This document shows positions 17,450 through 24,006 of a stretch of DNA of 47,169 nucleotides, piece by piece (position 1 is the first letter of the stretch; every line of letters starts with the position of its first letter). This DNA is from an uncultured Paracoccaceae bacterium (lineage in GTDB: Bacteria > Pseudomonadota > Alphaproteobacteria > Rhodobacterales > Rhodobacteraceae). Under the pieces are notes generated by a model, which searched no databases, was not told the origin of the DNA, and saw only the letters and a program-made list of their open reading frames with translations. Position numbers and translations under genes: made by a program. The DNA is taken from assembly GCA_937883775.1 (NCBI GenBank), contig CAKZXZ010000091.1, positions 1 through 47,169 of the forward strand, written 5' to 3'.

Positions 17450-18754
17450 ATGATCCCCCGCTATTCCCGCCCCGAGATGGTTTCTATCTGGTCGCCCGCC
17501 ACCAAGTTCCGCATCTGGTACGAGATCGAGGCGCATGCCTGTGACGCGATGGCCGATCTGGGCGTGATCCCGCGCGAGAATGCCGAAGCTGTGTGGAAAG
17601 CCAAGGACGTGGAGTTTGACGTCGCTCGCATTGACGAGATTGAGGCTGTCACCAAGCACGACGTCATCGCCTTCCTGACCCATCTGGCTGAACATGTCGG
17701 CTCGGAAGAGGCGCGCTTTGTCCATCAGGGCATGACCAGTTCGGACGTGTTGGATACCTGCTTTAACGTGCAGCTGACCCGCGCTGCCGACATTCTGATC
17801 GCAGATATCGAGGGGCTGCTGGCCGCTCTCAAGCGTCGCGCGATGGAGCATAAAGACACCCCGCGCGTGGGGCGCTCTCACGGTATCCACGCGGAGCCCA
17901 CGACGATGGGCCTGACCTTCGCGCGCTTTTACGCCGAGATGGACCGCAACCTCAGCCGGATGCGCGATGCGCGCTATGAAATCTCCACCGGTGCCATCTC
18001 CGGTGCCGTCGGCACCTTCGCCAATATCGACCCCGCTGTCGAAGAACATGTCTGCGAAAAGCTGGGCCTTGTGCCAGAACCCATTAGCACGCAAGTCATC
18101 CCCCGCGACCGCCATGCAGCGTTTTTCGCCACGCTCGGTGTCATCGCCTCTTCCATCGAAAACATCGCCACCGAAGTGCGCCATATGCAGCGCACCGAAG
18201 TGCTGGAAGGGGCGGAGTTCTTCTCGATGGGTCAAAAAGGCTCCTCCGCGATGCCGCACAAGAAGAACCCTGTGCTGACCGAAAACCTGACGGGTCTGGC
18301 GCGCATGGTCCGCTCTGCCGTGATCCCCGCGATGGAGAACGTGGCCCTTTGGCACGAACGCGATATCTCGCACTCCTCCGTCGAGCGAATGATTGGCCCA
18401 GATGCAACCATCACCCTTGATTTCGCACTGGCCCGTCTGACCAGCGTGATCGACAAGATGCTGATCTTCCCGCAGAACATGCTGGACAATATGAACAAAT
18501 TCCCCGGCCTCGTGATGAGCCAGCGCGTGCTTCTCGCCCTGACCCAAGCCGGTGTCAGCCGCGAGGACGCCTACGCCATGGTCCAGCGCAACGCCCTGAA
18601 AGTCTGGGAAGAGCGTACCGATTTCAAAGAGGAACTGCTGTCCGACAAGGATGTTGTCGCCGCCCTGGGCACCGATGGGATCGAGGCGAAGTTTGACATG
18701 GGCTATCACACCAAACATGTCGACACGATCTTCAAGCGGGTCTTCAAAGACTAG
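17450..18754 (+). CDS. purB: Adenylosuccinate lyase
   Basis: A 434-residue cytosolic homotetramer of the fumarase/aspartase superfamily that acts twice in purine synthesis: SAICAR to AICAR, and adenylosuccinate to AMP. The superfamily signature GSSAMPHKKNP is at 264-274, with the substrate-site segments TSSDVLDT (96-103) and GRSHGIHAEP (141-150). The start at 17450 (MIPRYSRPEM) matches family N-termini. An in-frame ATG at 17408 would add 14 residues, and neither start has a clear ribosome site. The cupin gene begins 4 bp after the stop, so the two are probably co-transcribed. Confidence 0.95.
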   Translation: MIPRYSRPEMVSIWSPATKFRIWYEIEAHACDAMADLGVIPRENAEAVWKAKDVEFDVARIDEIEAVTKHDVIAFLTHLAEHVGSEEARFVHQGMTSSDVLDTCFNVQLTRAADILIADIEGLLAALKRRAMEHKDTPRVGRSHGIHAEPTTMGLTFARFYAEMDRNLSRMRDARYEISTGAISGAVGTFANIDPAVEEHVCEKLGLVPEPISTQVIPRDRHAAFFATLGVIASSIENIATEVRHMQRTEVLEGAEFFSMGQKGSSAMPHKKNPVLTENLTGLARMVRSAVIPAMENVALWHERDISHSSVERMIGPDATITLDFALARLTSVIDKMLIFPQNMLDNMNKFPGLVMSQRVLLALTQAGVSREDAYAMVQRNALKVWEERTDFKEELLSDKDVVAALGTDGIEAKFDMGYHTKHVDTIFKRVFKD

Positions 18755-18758
18755 ACCG

Positions 18759-19115
18759 ATGACGCCAATTAACCTTGCCGAAAAGCTGGACCAGTTCTCA
18801 AATCATTGGGATCCTAAGGTCATTGCAGATTACAATGACAACGATGTGATGGTGGTGAAGTTCAAAGGCGAATTCCCCTTCCACAAGCATCACAGAACAG
18901 ATGATTTCTTTCTCGTGCTAGAAGGGGAAATGATAATGGATATCGAAGGTGCGCCGTCAAAGACGGTCAAAGCAGGCGAACTGTTTATCGTGCCAAAGGG
19001 GGTGGTGCACCGGCCCCGCTCAAAGCAAGAAGTTAAGGTTCTGCTAATCGAACCTAAAGGTGAGCCGAATACGGGCGACGCTGATAGACAGGCTGCTGCC
19101 AAGCCGAGGCTTTAG
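18759..19115 (+). CDS. Small cupin-domain protein
   Basis: A 118-residue single-cupin protein. Motif 1 is FPFHKHHRTDDFFLVLEGEM, with three histidines and a downstream acidic residue for metal binding. Motif 2 is GELFIVPKGVVHRP. Such one-domain cupins often bind a metal and a small ligand, but the function here is unknown. It follows purB by 4 bp. The C-terminal tail (ADRQAAAKPRL) is short and basic. Confidence 0.85.
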   Translation: MTPINLAEKLDQFSNHWDPKVIADYNDNDVMVVKFKGEFPFHKHHRTDDFFLVLEGEMIMDIEGAPSKTVKAGELFIVPKGVVHRPRSKQEVKVLLIEPKGEPNTGDADRQAAAKPRL

Positions 19116-19128
19116 AAAGATATTCAAT

Positions 19129-19356
19129 ATGCTGCGCAGAGCGATTGATACCTTCCTGATATTGCCACTTATCGCCAACATCGCTTTCTTTCTTTGGGCT
19201 TCATTTCTAGCACCGCAAGGGAGCTGCGGTTCAGAAGACCCCGGCCTTTGTTTTGGGCTGGGGATCATATTCGGAGTGATTGGTTTGCCTCTTGCAATTT
19301 TGTGTCTCTGCGCCCTTCTTCTGCGGATATACCTACGAAACAGAAAACCCTCGTAA
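19129..19356 (+). CDS. Small membrane protein with two hydrophobic segments
   Basis: A 75-residue protein: basic start (MLRRA), a first hydrophobic helix (about 8-26), a short loop with two cysteines (GSCGSEDPGLC), and a second long helix (about 40-66) ending in RIYLRNRKPS. This fits a two-span inner-membrane protein with both ends in the cytoplasm and a periplasmic Cys loop. The ribosome site is weak (AGAAAGA). A longer reading frame from 19060 would overlap the cupin gene, so I prefer the ATG at 19129. I do not recognise the family. Confidence 0.45.
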   Translation: MLRRAIDTFLILPLIANIAFFLWASFLAPQGSCGSEDPGLCFGLGIIFGVIGLPLAILCLCALLLRIYLRNRKPS

Positions 19357-19422
19357 TTCTCCATTTTGACCTTACAGAAACCCATGCTACCTTTCCTCTA
19401 CGCCAACAGAAGGAGAGACTGA

Positions 19423-19581
19423 ATGAAGACGACCCTTGCCGTTCTGGCCTTGACCCTTATCCCATCCTTTGCCGCCGCAATGGGCTGCAACAGTGCCGAT
19501 CACACCAAGCAGGTGATGTCGTGCGCGATGGGATCCAGCTGGGACGAAGGCACTCAGAATTGCGTGCCAACCACCAGCTAA
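19423..19581 (+). CDS. 52-residue secreted small cysteine protein
   Basis: A short ORF with an excellent AAGGAGAGA ribosome site (19410-19418). It begins with a typical signal peptide (MKTTLAVLALTLIPSFAAA), leaving a mature peptide of about 33 residues with three cysteines (22, 34, 47) and the ending WDEGTQNCVPTTS. Similar tiny secreted proteins occur near purB in other Rhodobacterales; I recall this from family knowledge and cannot verify it here. A strong terminator follows. Odd cysteine number suggests disulfide bonding with a partner or one free thiol. Function unknown. Confidence 0.72.
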   Translation: MKTTLAVLALTLIPSFAAAMGCNSADHTKQVMSCAMGSSWDEGTQNCVPTTS

Positions 19582-19605
19582 TGCTGGACATCACAGAGAT
19601 ACACG

Positions 19606-19634
19606 AAAGGCGGTCCGGTTGGGCCGCCTTTTTT
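19606..19634 (+). terminator. Rho-independent terminator after the small cysteine protein
   Basis: AAAGGCGGTCC pairs with GGGCCGCCTTT (one T-G wobble) around a GGTT loop, followed by a T run. It lies 24 bp beyond the stop at 19581. Confidence 0.87.
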
Positions 19635-19762
19635 GATGCCCAGACAGATGCAGCTTTAGAGACTGCAATCCGCCGCCGATGGAATGATCGCATTAACCTG
19701 CTCTTCAGAATTGCCCGTTTAAGGTGACGCCGTACTGAACAAGGCTTCCTCTTAGGCATGTT

Positions 19763-20791
19763 ATGACGCGCGCTTTGCCCCAAGGCCTGACCAAAAAGCA
19801 AAAGGCAGCTGTCATTGTGCAGCTGTTGCTATCGGAAGGCACCGATCTGACGCTCGAAGCGTTGTCAGATGGCATGCAGGCCGATCTGGCGCGCCAGCTT
19901 GCGGGCATGCGCGCGGTCGATCGCGGCACCTTGGCCTCTGTCGCACTTGAATTCGCGACCGAGCTGGATCAGCTTGGAATGGTCGCAACCGGCGGCGTCG
20001 ACGGGGCGCTCGCCTTGCTCGACGGTAAAATCGGCGAACGGGCTGTGAAATCAGTGCGGGCCGATGGGGTGGCGCCCGTCAGCGATGATCCTTGGGACCG
20101 CATCAAAGCCGCTGATAATGCCTTACTTTTACCAATGCTCGACGCCGAAAGCGTCGAAGTGACGGCTGTCGCACTTTCAAAGCTGCCGGTGGCCAAAGCC
20201 GCCGATCTTCTTGGCGCGATGCCCGGCGACCGTGCGCGTCGCGTCTCTTATGCGATCTCGCGGACAGAGGCGGTGACAAGCCACGCAATTGACCAGATCG
20301 GCAAGGCGCTGGTGATCCAGCTTGACGATCAGCCGACCCGTGTCTTTGTCGATGCGCCCTTCAAACGCGTGGGCGCGATCCTCAACTTTTCGCCTGCGGC
20401 GACACGCGATGACGTGCTTGAAGGGTTGGGGGCAGAAGATGCAGCCTTTGCCGCGGATGTGCGCAAAGCCATCTTCACCTTCCCCGACATCCCCGACCGG
20501 CTGGCCCCACTCGATGTGCCAAAGATCACGCGCGACGTCGATCCAGACCAGCTTGTCAAAGCGCTGGCCTATGCCAATGCGAACGGGGCCGAGGCAGCGG
20601 TGGAGTTTATTCTGTCCAATATGTCCAAACGTATGGCCGAAGGCCTGCGCGAGGAAATGACCGAAGCCGGCCCCATCAAGACCAAAGAAGGCGAAGCCGC
20701 CATGACAGCCGTCACCGGCGTGATCCGATCGCTAGAAGAAGACGGCCAAATCACGCTCGTCACCCCTGCAGAAGAAGACGAAGAGGCCTGA
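19763..20791 (+). CDS. FliG-like protein, apparently outside a flagellar cluster
   Basis: A 342-residue protein resembling the flagellar rotor protein FliG. The N-terminal LTKKQKAAVIVQLLLSEG resembles FliG_N, the middle KAADLLGAMPGDRARRVSYAI resembles the FliG_M EHPQ region, and the C-terminal SNMSKRMAEGLREEM...GPIKTKEGEA resembles the torque helix region NMSKR..LR(D/E)(D/E). The ordering and length fit FliG, but many positions are diverged and no other flagellar gene is near. Its neighbours are a secreted small protein and the nitrile hydratase-type genes. It may be a second FliG, the only FliG placed apart, or a protein reusing the fold. Confidence 0.68.
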   Translation: MTRALPQGLTKKQKAAVIVQLLLSEGTDLTLEALSDGMQADLARQLAGMRAVDRGTLASVALEFATELDQLGMVATGGVDGALALLDGKIGERAVKSVRADGVAPVSDDPWDRIKAADNALLLPMLDAESVEVTAVALSKLPVAKAADLLGAMPGDRARRVSYAISRTEAVTSHAIDQIGKALVIQLDDQPTRVFVDAPFKRVGAILNFSPAATRDDVLEGLGAEDAAFAADVRKAIFTFPDIPDRLAPLDVPKITRDVDPDQLVKALAYANANGAEAAVEFILSNMSKRMAEGLREEMTEAGPIKTKEGEAAMTAVTGVIRSLEEDGQITLVTPAEEDEEA

Positions 20792-20879
20792 TCCACCCAT
20801 CGTGGCGCCGGGCGATAATCCCACCCGCCTGCCACGCATTTGGGTTGAAGCGCCCCCCTGCTCCCGGCTAGCGTGAGGC

Positions 20880-21218
20880 ATGACTGACTTCGACGGAAAA
20901 CGCTGGCACGACATGGGCGGCGACACTGCTGGCCCCGTTCGGCCCTCCGAGCATGATTTTGCCCTATGGGAAAAGCGCGTCGATGCGTTGATGGTGCTCT
21001 GCTCGACCAAAGGGCTTTTCACCGTCGACGGCCTGCGCCGCGCGATTGAAGACATGGGGCCGGATGTCTTTGAAAACACAACCTATTATGATCGGTGGAT
21101 CGCCTCGATAAACCAAAACCTGATCGAGGCGGGCACCTACACGCTGGGTGAGTTGGGCGCAAAGATGGACGCAGTCGCCAAACGCGGTGCCACCTACGGG
21201 GAGGCCGCAAGTGAGTGA
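20880..21218 (+). CDS. Nitrile hydratase/thiocyanate hydrolase-type beta subunit, N-terminal half
   Basis: A 112-residue protein that matches only the N-terminal helical half of nitrile hydratase beta: GLFTVDGLRRAIEDMGPDVFENTTYYDRWIASI is recognisable (from residue 45). The family active-site arginine lies in this helix; here there are two neighbouring arginines (53 and 54). The C-terminal SH3-like half is the next gene, so beta is split in two as in thiocyanate hydrolase and toyocamycin nitrile hydratase. GTGAGG precedes the start. It is translationally coupled to the next ORF (8-nt overlap). Substrate not known. Confidence 0.8.
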   Translation: MTDFDGKRWHDMGGDTAGPVRPSEHDFALWEKRVDALMVLCSTKGLFTVDGLRRAIEDMGPDVFENTTYYDRWIASINQNLIEAGTYTLGELGAKMDAVAKRGATYGEAASE

Positions 21219-21480
21219 TCCTACCTTCGTCCGTGTCAAAACGATGATGCCGCCCGGCCATATCCGCACGCCCGCCTACCTGCGCGGCAAGACCGGATGG
21301 ATTGAACGCAAGCTGGGCCCTTTCGGCAACCCCGAACAGCAAGCTTACGGGCTGCCGGGCGATCTCCTGACACTCTACCGCGTACGCTTTACCATGGCAG
21401 AAGTGTGGGGCGATCAAGCTGAACGCCCGCAAGATACGCTGGACGCCGAGATTTACGAACACTGGCTGGAGCCTGTTTGA
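21211..21480 (+). CDS. Nitrile hydratase/thiocyanate hydrolase-type subunit, SH3-like (beta C-terminal half)
   Basis: An 89-residue protein starting with GTG (GGGGAGG at 21199-21204 is its ribosome site) inside the end of the previous gene. The content GHIRTPAYLRGKTGWIERKLGPFGNPEQ and YRVRFTMAEVWG...DTLDAEIYEHWLEP is the SH3-like barrel that forms the C-terminal half of nitrile hydratase beta and the whole of the thiocyanate hydrolase alpha subunit. It is not truncated: both ends fit a complete domain. Its stop overlaps the start of the next gene by one base. Confidence 0.82.
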   Translation: MSDPTFVRVKTMMPPGHIRTPAYLRGKTGWIERKLGPFGNPEQQAYGLPGDLLTLYRVRFTMAEVWGDQAERPQDTLDAEIYEHWLEPV

Positions 21481-22115
21481 TGCCCCACGACCACCACGAC
21501 CATCTGTCGCCTTCTGGCCATCCTTACCGCCCCGACAACGACGAACCGCTCAGCTATTGGCAGACGATGGAAATCGCCGTGCGCGAGTTGCTGATCGAAA
21601 AAGGCGTCTCCACAGCGGCCGAGATCAACGCCCAGATCGACGCCATGGACGCGCGCTCACCAGCTGATGGCGCGCAAGTTGTGGCCCGTGCCTGGACCGA
21701 CCCGGCGTTCCGCGACCGGCTGCTTGCCAACGGCTCGGACGCCTGCCGCGAGATGGGTTTTGACATTGGCGCGCTGCACCTGATCGCGGTCGAAAACACA
21801 GCGCAGATTCACAACCTCATCGTGTGCACGCTTTGCTCGTGCTACCCGCGCAACCTTCTGGGCATGTCGCCCGACTGGTACAAATCACGTGAATACCGCT
21901 CTCGCGCGGTGAAAGAACCACGAAAGGTTCTGGCAGAATTTGGCATGACCCTGCCCGAGGATGTTCAAGTCCGCGTTCATGACAGCACGGCTGATATGCG
22001 CTACGTCGTGATCCCTGCGCGGCCCGATGGCACTGATGGCTGGTCCGTCGACAGGCTTGCGGGCCTTGTCACCCGTGACAGCATGATCGGCACCGGACGT
22101 GTAAAAACACCCTAA
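21480..22115 (+). CDS. Cobalt-type nitrile hydratase alpha / thiocyanate hydrolase gamma-type catalytic subunit
   Basis: A 211-residue catalytic subunit with the metal-binding claw VCTLCSC (115-121), whose Thr marks the cobalt type (the iron type has Ser). In this family two of the cysteines (here 119 and 121) are oxidised after translation to ligate the metal. A histidine-rich N-terminus (MPHDHHDHLS) precedes the fold. After the claw comes YPRNLLG, with Arg124 where nitrile hydratases usually have Trp; thiocyanate hydrolase has Arg there, so hydrolysis of thiocyanate or a related small nitrile must be considered. ATG overlaps the previous stop by one base. No activator or cobalt transporter gene is adjacent. 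Confidence 0.85.
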   Translation: MPHDHHDHLSPSGHPYRPDNDEPLSYWQTMEIAVRELLIEKGVSTAAEINAQIDAMDARSPADGAQVVARAWTDPAFRDRLLANGSDACREMGFDIGALHLIAVENTAQIHNLIVCTLCSCYPRNLLGMSPDWYKSREYRSRAVKEPRKVLAEFGMTLPEDVQVRVHDSTADMRYVVIPARPDGTDGWSVDRLAGLVTRDSMIGTGRVKTP

Positions 22116-22180
22116 CTTGCGCGGACGCGCTTGCGGGCTTATCTGACAGCCAGACATTTGACGCGGATATTTCAGGCAGC

Positions 22181-23086
22181 ATGGCGTTTACCATTTCCAA
22201 AGGACCAGCCGCATGGCTGACCAACGCAGCACTTCAAAGCATGATCGGCGCGACCAAGCTTTTACCCCACAGCGCGCGCGTGCAGTTTGTGGGCAAGTTG
22301 ATGACAGCGCTGTCCGGCCCGGCAGGCTATCTTGCACGCGCCGAAGATAATCTTGCGATGGTCTGGCCTGACATGGCCGCCGAGACCCGCAAAGCCCTTG
22401 CAAAGCAAGTTGCCAACAACGCCGGGCGCACCCTGATAGAGAATTATTCACACGCCAGTTTTGGCGCCCTTGCCCGCAAAAGCCCCCTATCGGGGCCAGG
22501 CGTTAACGCCATGCAAGAGGCCATCGCCACCAACCGCCCGGTGATTTTCCTGACCGGGCACTTCGGCAATTACGAGGCCTTGCGCTGGGCACTGCTAGAT
22601 CAGGGGATCGAGGTTGGCGGACTTTATCGCGCCATGGCAAATGTGTATTTCAACGCCCATTACGTGCGCACAATGGAAGACATGTCTGGTCCCGTCTTCG
22701 AACAGGGCCGGCGCGGCACGGCAGGCTTCGTCAAGCACCTGAAATCAGGCGGGTTGGCCGTGCTGCTTTTTGATATCTACGAAAAGCACGGCGTCAAACT
22801 GCCCTTTATGGGCCATGACGCGCCCACGGCACTTTCTGCCGCTGAGCTTGCATTGAAGTATGATGCGCTGCTGATCCCGTTCTTCGCCATTCGGCAACCA
22901 GACGGCCTGAGTTTTGCGGTCGAACTGGACGCACCGCTGGCGCATACCAATGCGGAACAGATGATGCTGGACGCAACACGCGCGCTGGAGGCGCGGATCA
23001 CGCGCTATCCCGAACAATGGTTCTGGATTCACCGCAGATGGAAAGCGCACCGCAACCGCGGGCGCATGCCAGCCTTGCTGGACTAG
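22181..23086 (+). CDS. Lipid A-type lysophospholipid acyltransferase (LpxL/HtrB family)
   Basis: A 301-residue inner-membrane-associated acyltransferase. The catalytic HX4E motif is HFGNYE (127-132) within VIFLTGHFGNYEALRWALLDQ. Further family features are GGLYRAMANVYFN, FEQGRRGTAGFVKHLKSGG, and the C-terminal QWFWIHRRWKAHR. It likely transfers a secondary acyl chain from acyl-ACP to lipid A or a related lipid. The N-terminus lacks a strong membrane helix. The stop TAG sits in CTAG and is shared with the convergent DUF1223 gene (4-bp overlap). The exact acceptor cannot be told. Confidence 0.87.
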   Translation: MAFTISKGPAAWLTNAALQSMIGATKLLPHSARVQFVGKLMTALSGPAGYLARAEDNLAMVWPDMAAETRKALAKQVANNAGRTLIENYSHASFGALARKSPLSGPGVNAMQEAIATNRPVIFLTGHFGNYEALRWALLDQGIEVGGLYRAMANVYFNAHYVRTMEDMSGPVFEQGRRGTAGFVKHLKSGGLAVLLFDIYEKHGVKLPFMGHDAPTALSAAELALKYDALLIPFFAIRQPDGLSFAVELDAPLAHTNAEQMMLDATRALEARITRYPEQWFWIHRRWKAHRNRGRMPALLD

Positions 23087-23775
23087 CGCAGCTGCGCTGC
23101 CCCCAGCACGTCGCGAAAGCCCTTGCGTTGGACGATCACCACAACCGGTGCTGTCCCTGCCGCTTGCGCAGACACGCGTAGGGGCGCTGCGCCGTCCCAT
23201 TCTTCGACCTGCTGCCAGTCGGTCACGACATTCGCGTAGGTCAGTGTGTGGCCGCGGTTCTCCCCCTTGCGGACGTCCACGGTTTCGCGCGGGCTGTAGC
23301 GCACCAGATAGACAACCATATCCTGCGGCGCGGCACTGGCGGCATTAATCATGACCTGATCGTTCTTGCGTTGCAGAACAACATCAACCTGCTTTTGCTT
23401 TTCGGCGTGTTTGCGGATCAGTTTCGACACTTTCATCGGGCGTGATCCAACCACATGATCGGTTCCGCCGATAATCATCTGCGGTGTATAAACCGACGTT
23501 TCGCCGAGAGCGCGGGCGTAGTTGTGCTGGCGTTTGGTGAAAGCCGGGCTCGCAAACTTGTCTTTCCAACCAAGATAGTCCCAATAATCCACATGCAGCG
23601 ACAACGCGATGACGTCCTCCATCTCGGCCAGCTCATGCAAAAGCCGATCAGCAGGCGGACAACTTGAACAGCCCTGCGATGTGTAAAGCTCGACGACCAC
23701 GGGTCGGTCTGACGCGACAGCGGCTGTCGTGAAAAGCAGGCTCAAGGCGGCAAAAAGGGTGGCGAGACGTGTCAT
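23083..23775 (-). CDS. DUF1223 secreted thioredoxin-like protein
   Basis: A 230-residue protein with a signal peptide (1-21, ending TAAVAS). A thioredoxin-fold N-terminus follows with ELYTSQGCSSCPPAD (29-43, Cys36 and Cys39), then LHVDYWDYLGWKDKFASPAFTKRQ and the proline-loop region YTPQMIIGG. These are the marks of DUF1223, found in many alphaproteobacteria as periplasmic proteins of unknown function; a redox role is inferred from the CxxC. The C-terminal part is a beta-rich domain. Convergent overlap with the acyltransferase is only the CTAG. Confidence 0.9.
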   Translation of the reverse strand: MTRLATLFAALSLLFTTAAVASDRPVVVELYTSQGCSSCPPADRLLHELAEMEDVIALSLHVDYWDYLGWKDKFASPAFTKRQHNYARALGETSVYTPQMIIGGTDHVVGSRPMKVSKLIRKHAEKQKQVDVVLQRKNDQVMINAASAAPQDMVVYLVRYSPRETVDVRKGENRGHTLTYANVVTDWQQVEEWDGAAPLRVSAQAAGTAPVVVIVQRKGFRDVLGAAQLR

Positions 23776-23936
23776 GGGACCTCAGGCAATCATCTGAAAT
23801 CCAGACCTAAGACAGAGCCATTGAAATAACCAATCACCCTTTTGCGAGAGCGCTGTGTGTTGTGGTTTTTCCGTCCCAGTCGACCAAAGCAACCTGCAAT
23901 CGCCTTTGGGAATTCATCCATCGATGACACGAACCC

Positions 23937-23966
23937 TTGAAGGCACCCCTTTACCAAGCCAGATAA
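23937..23966 (+). promoter_or_regulatory. Candidate sigma70-type promoter of acnA
   Basis: TTGAAG (23937-23942) and AGATAA (23961-23966) are 18 bp apart, about 40 bp before the acnA start. A moderate match only. The rest of the 231-bp gap between the DUF1223 gene and acnA shows no other structure I can name. Confidence 0.35.
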
Positions 23967-24006
23967 CAAGGCAGCGAAACCCCTACTTACTTCTGGGAGG
24001 CCAAAC

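Noticed and set aside
17369-18718. Long minus-strand open frame opposite purB, continuing from the DUF6314 gene
   Set aside because: The sequence is Gly/His/Asp-rich with no family resemblance and mirrors purB codons. Only the part up to 17368 has real protein features, so this is an antisense shadow of a GC-rich gene.
19194-19727. 177-codon plus-strand open frame running through the small secreted protein
   Set aside because: It crosses the terminator at 19606-19634 and a real gene in another frame, and its composition is random.
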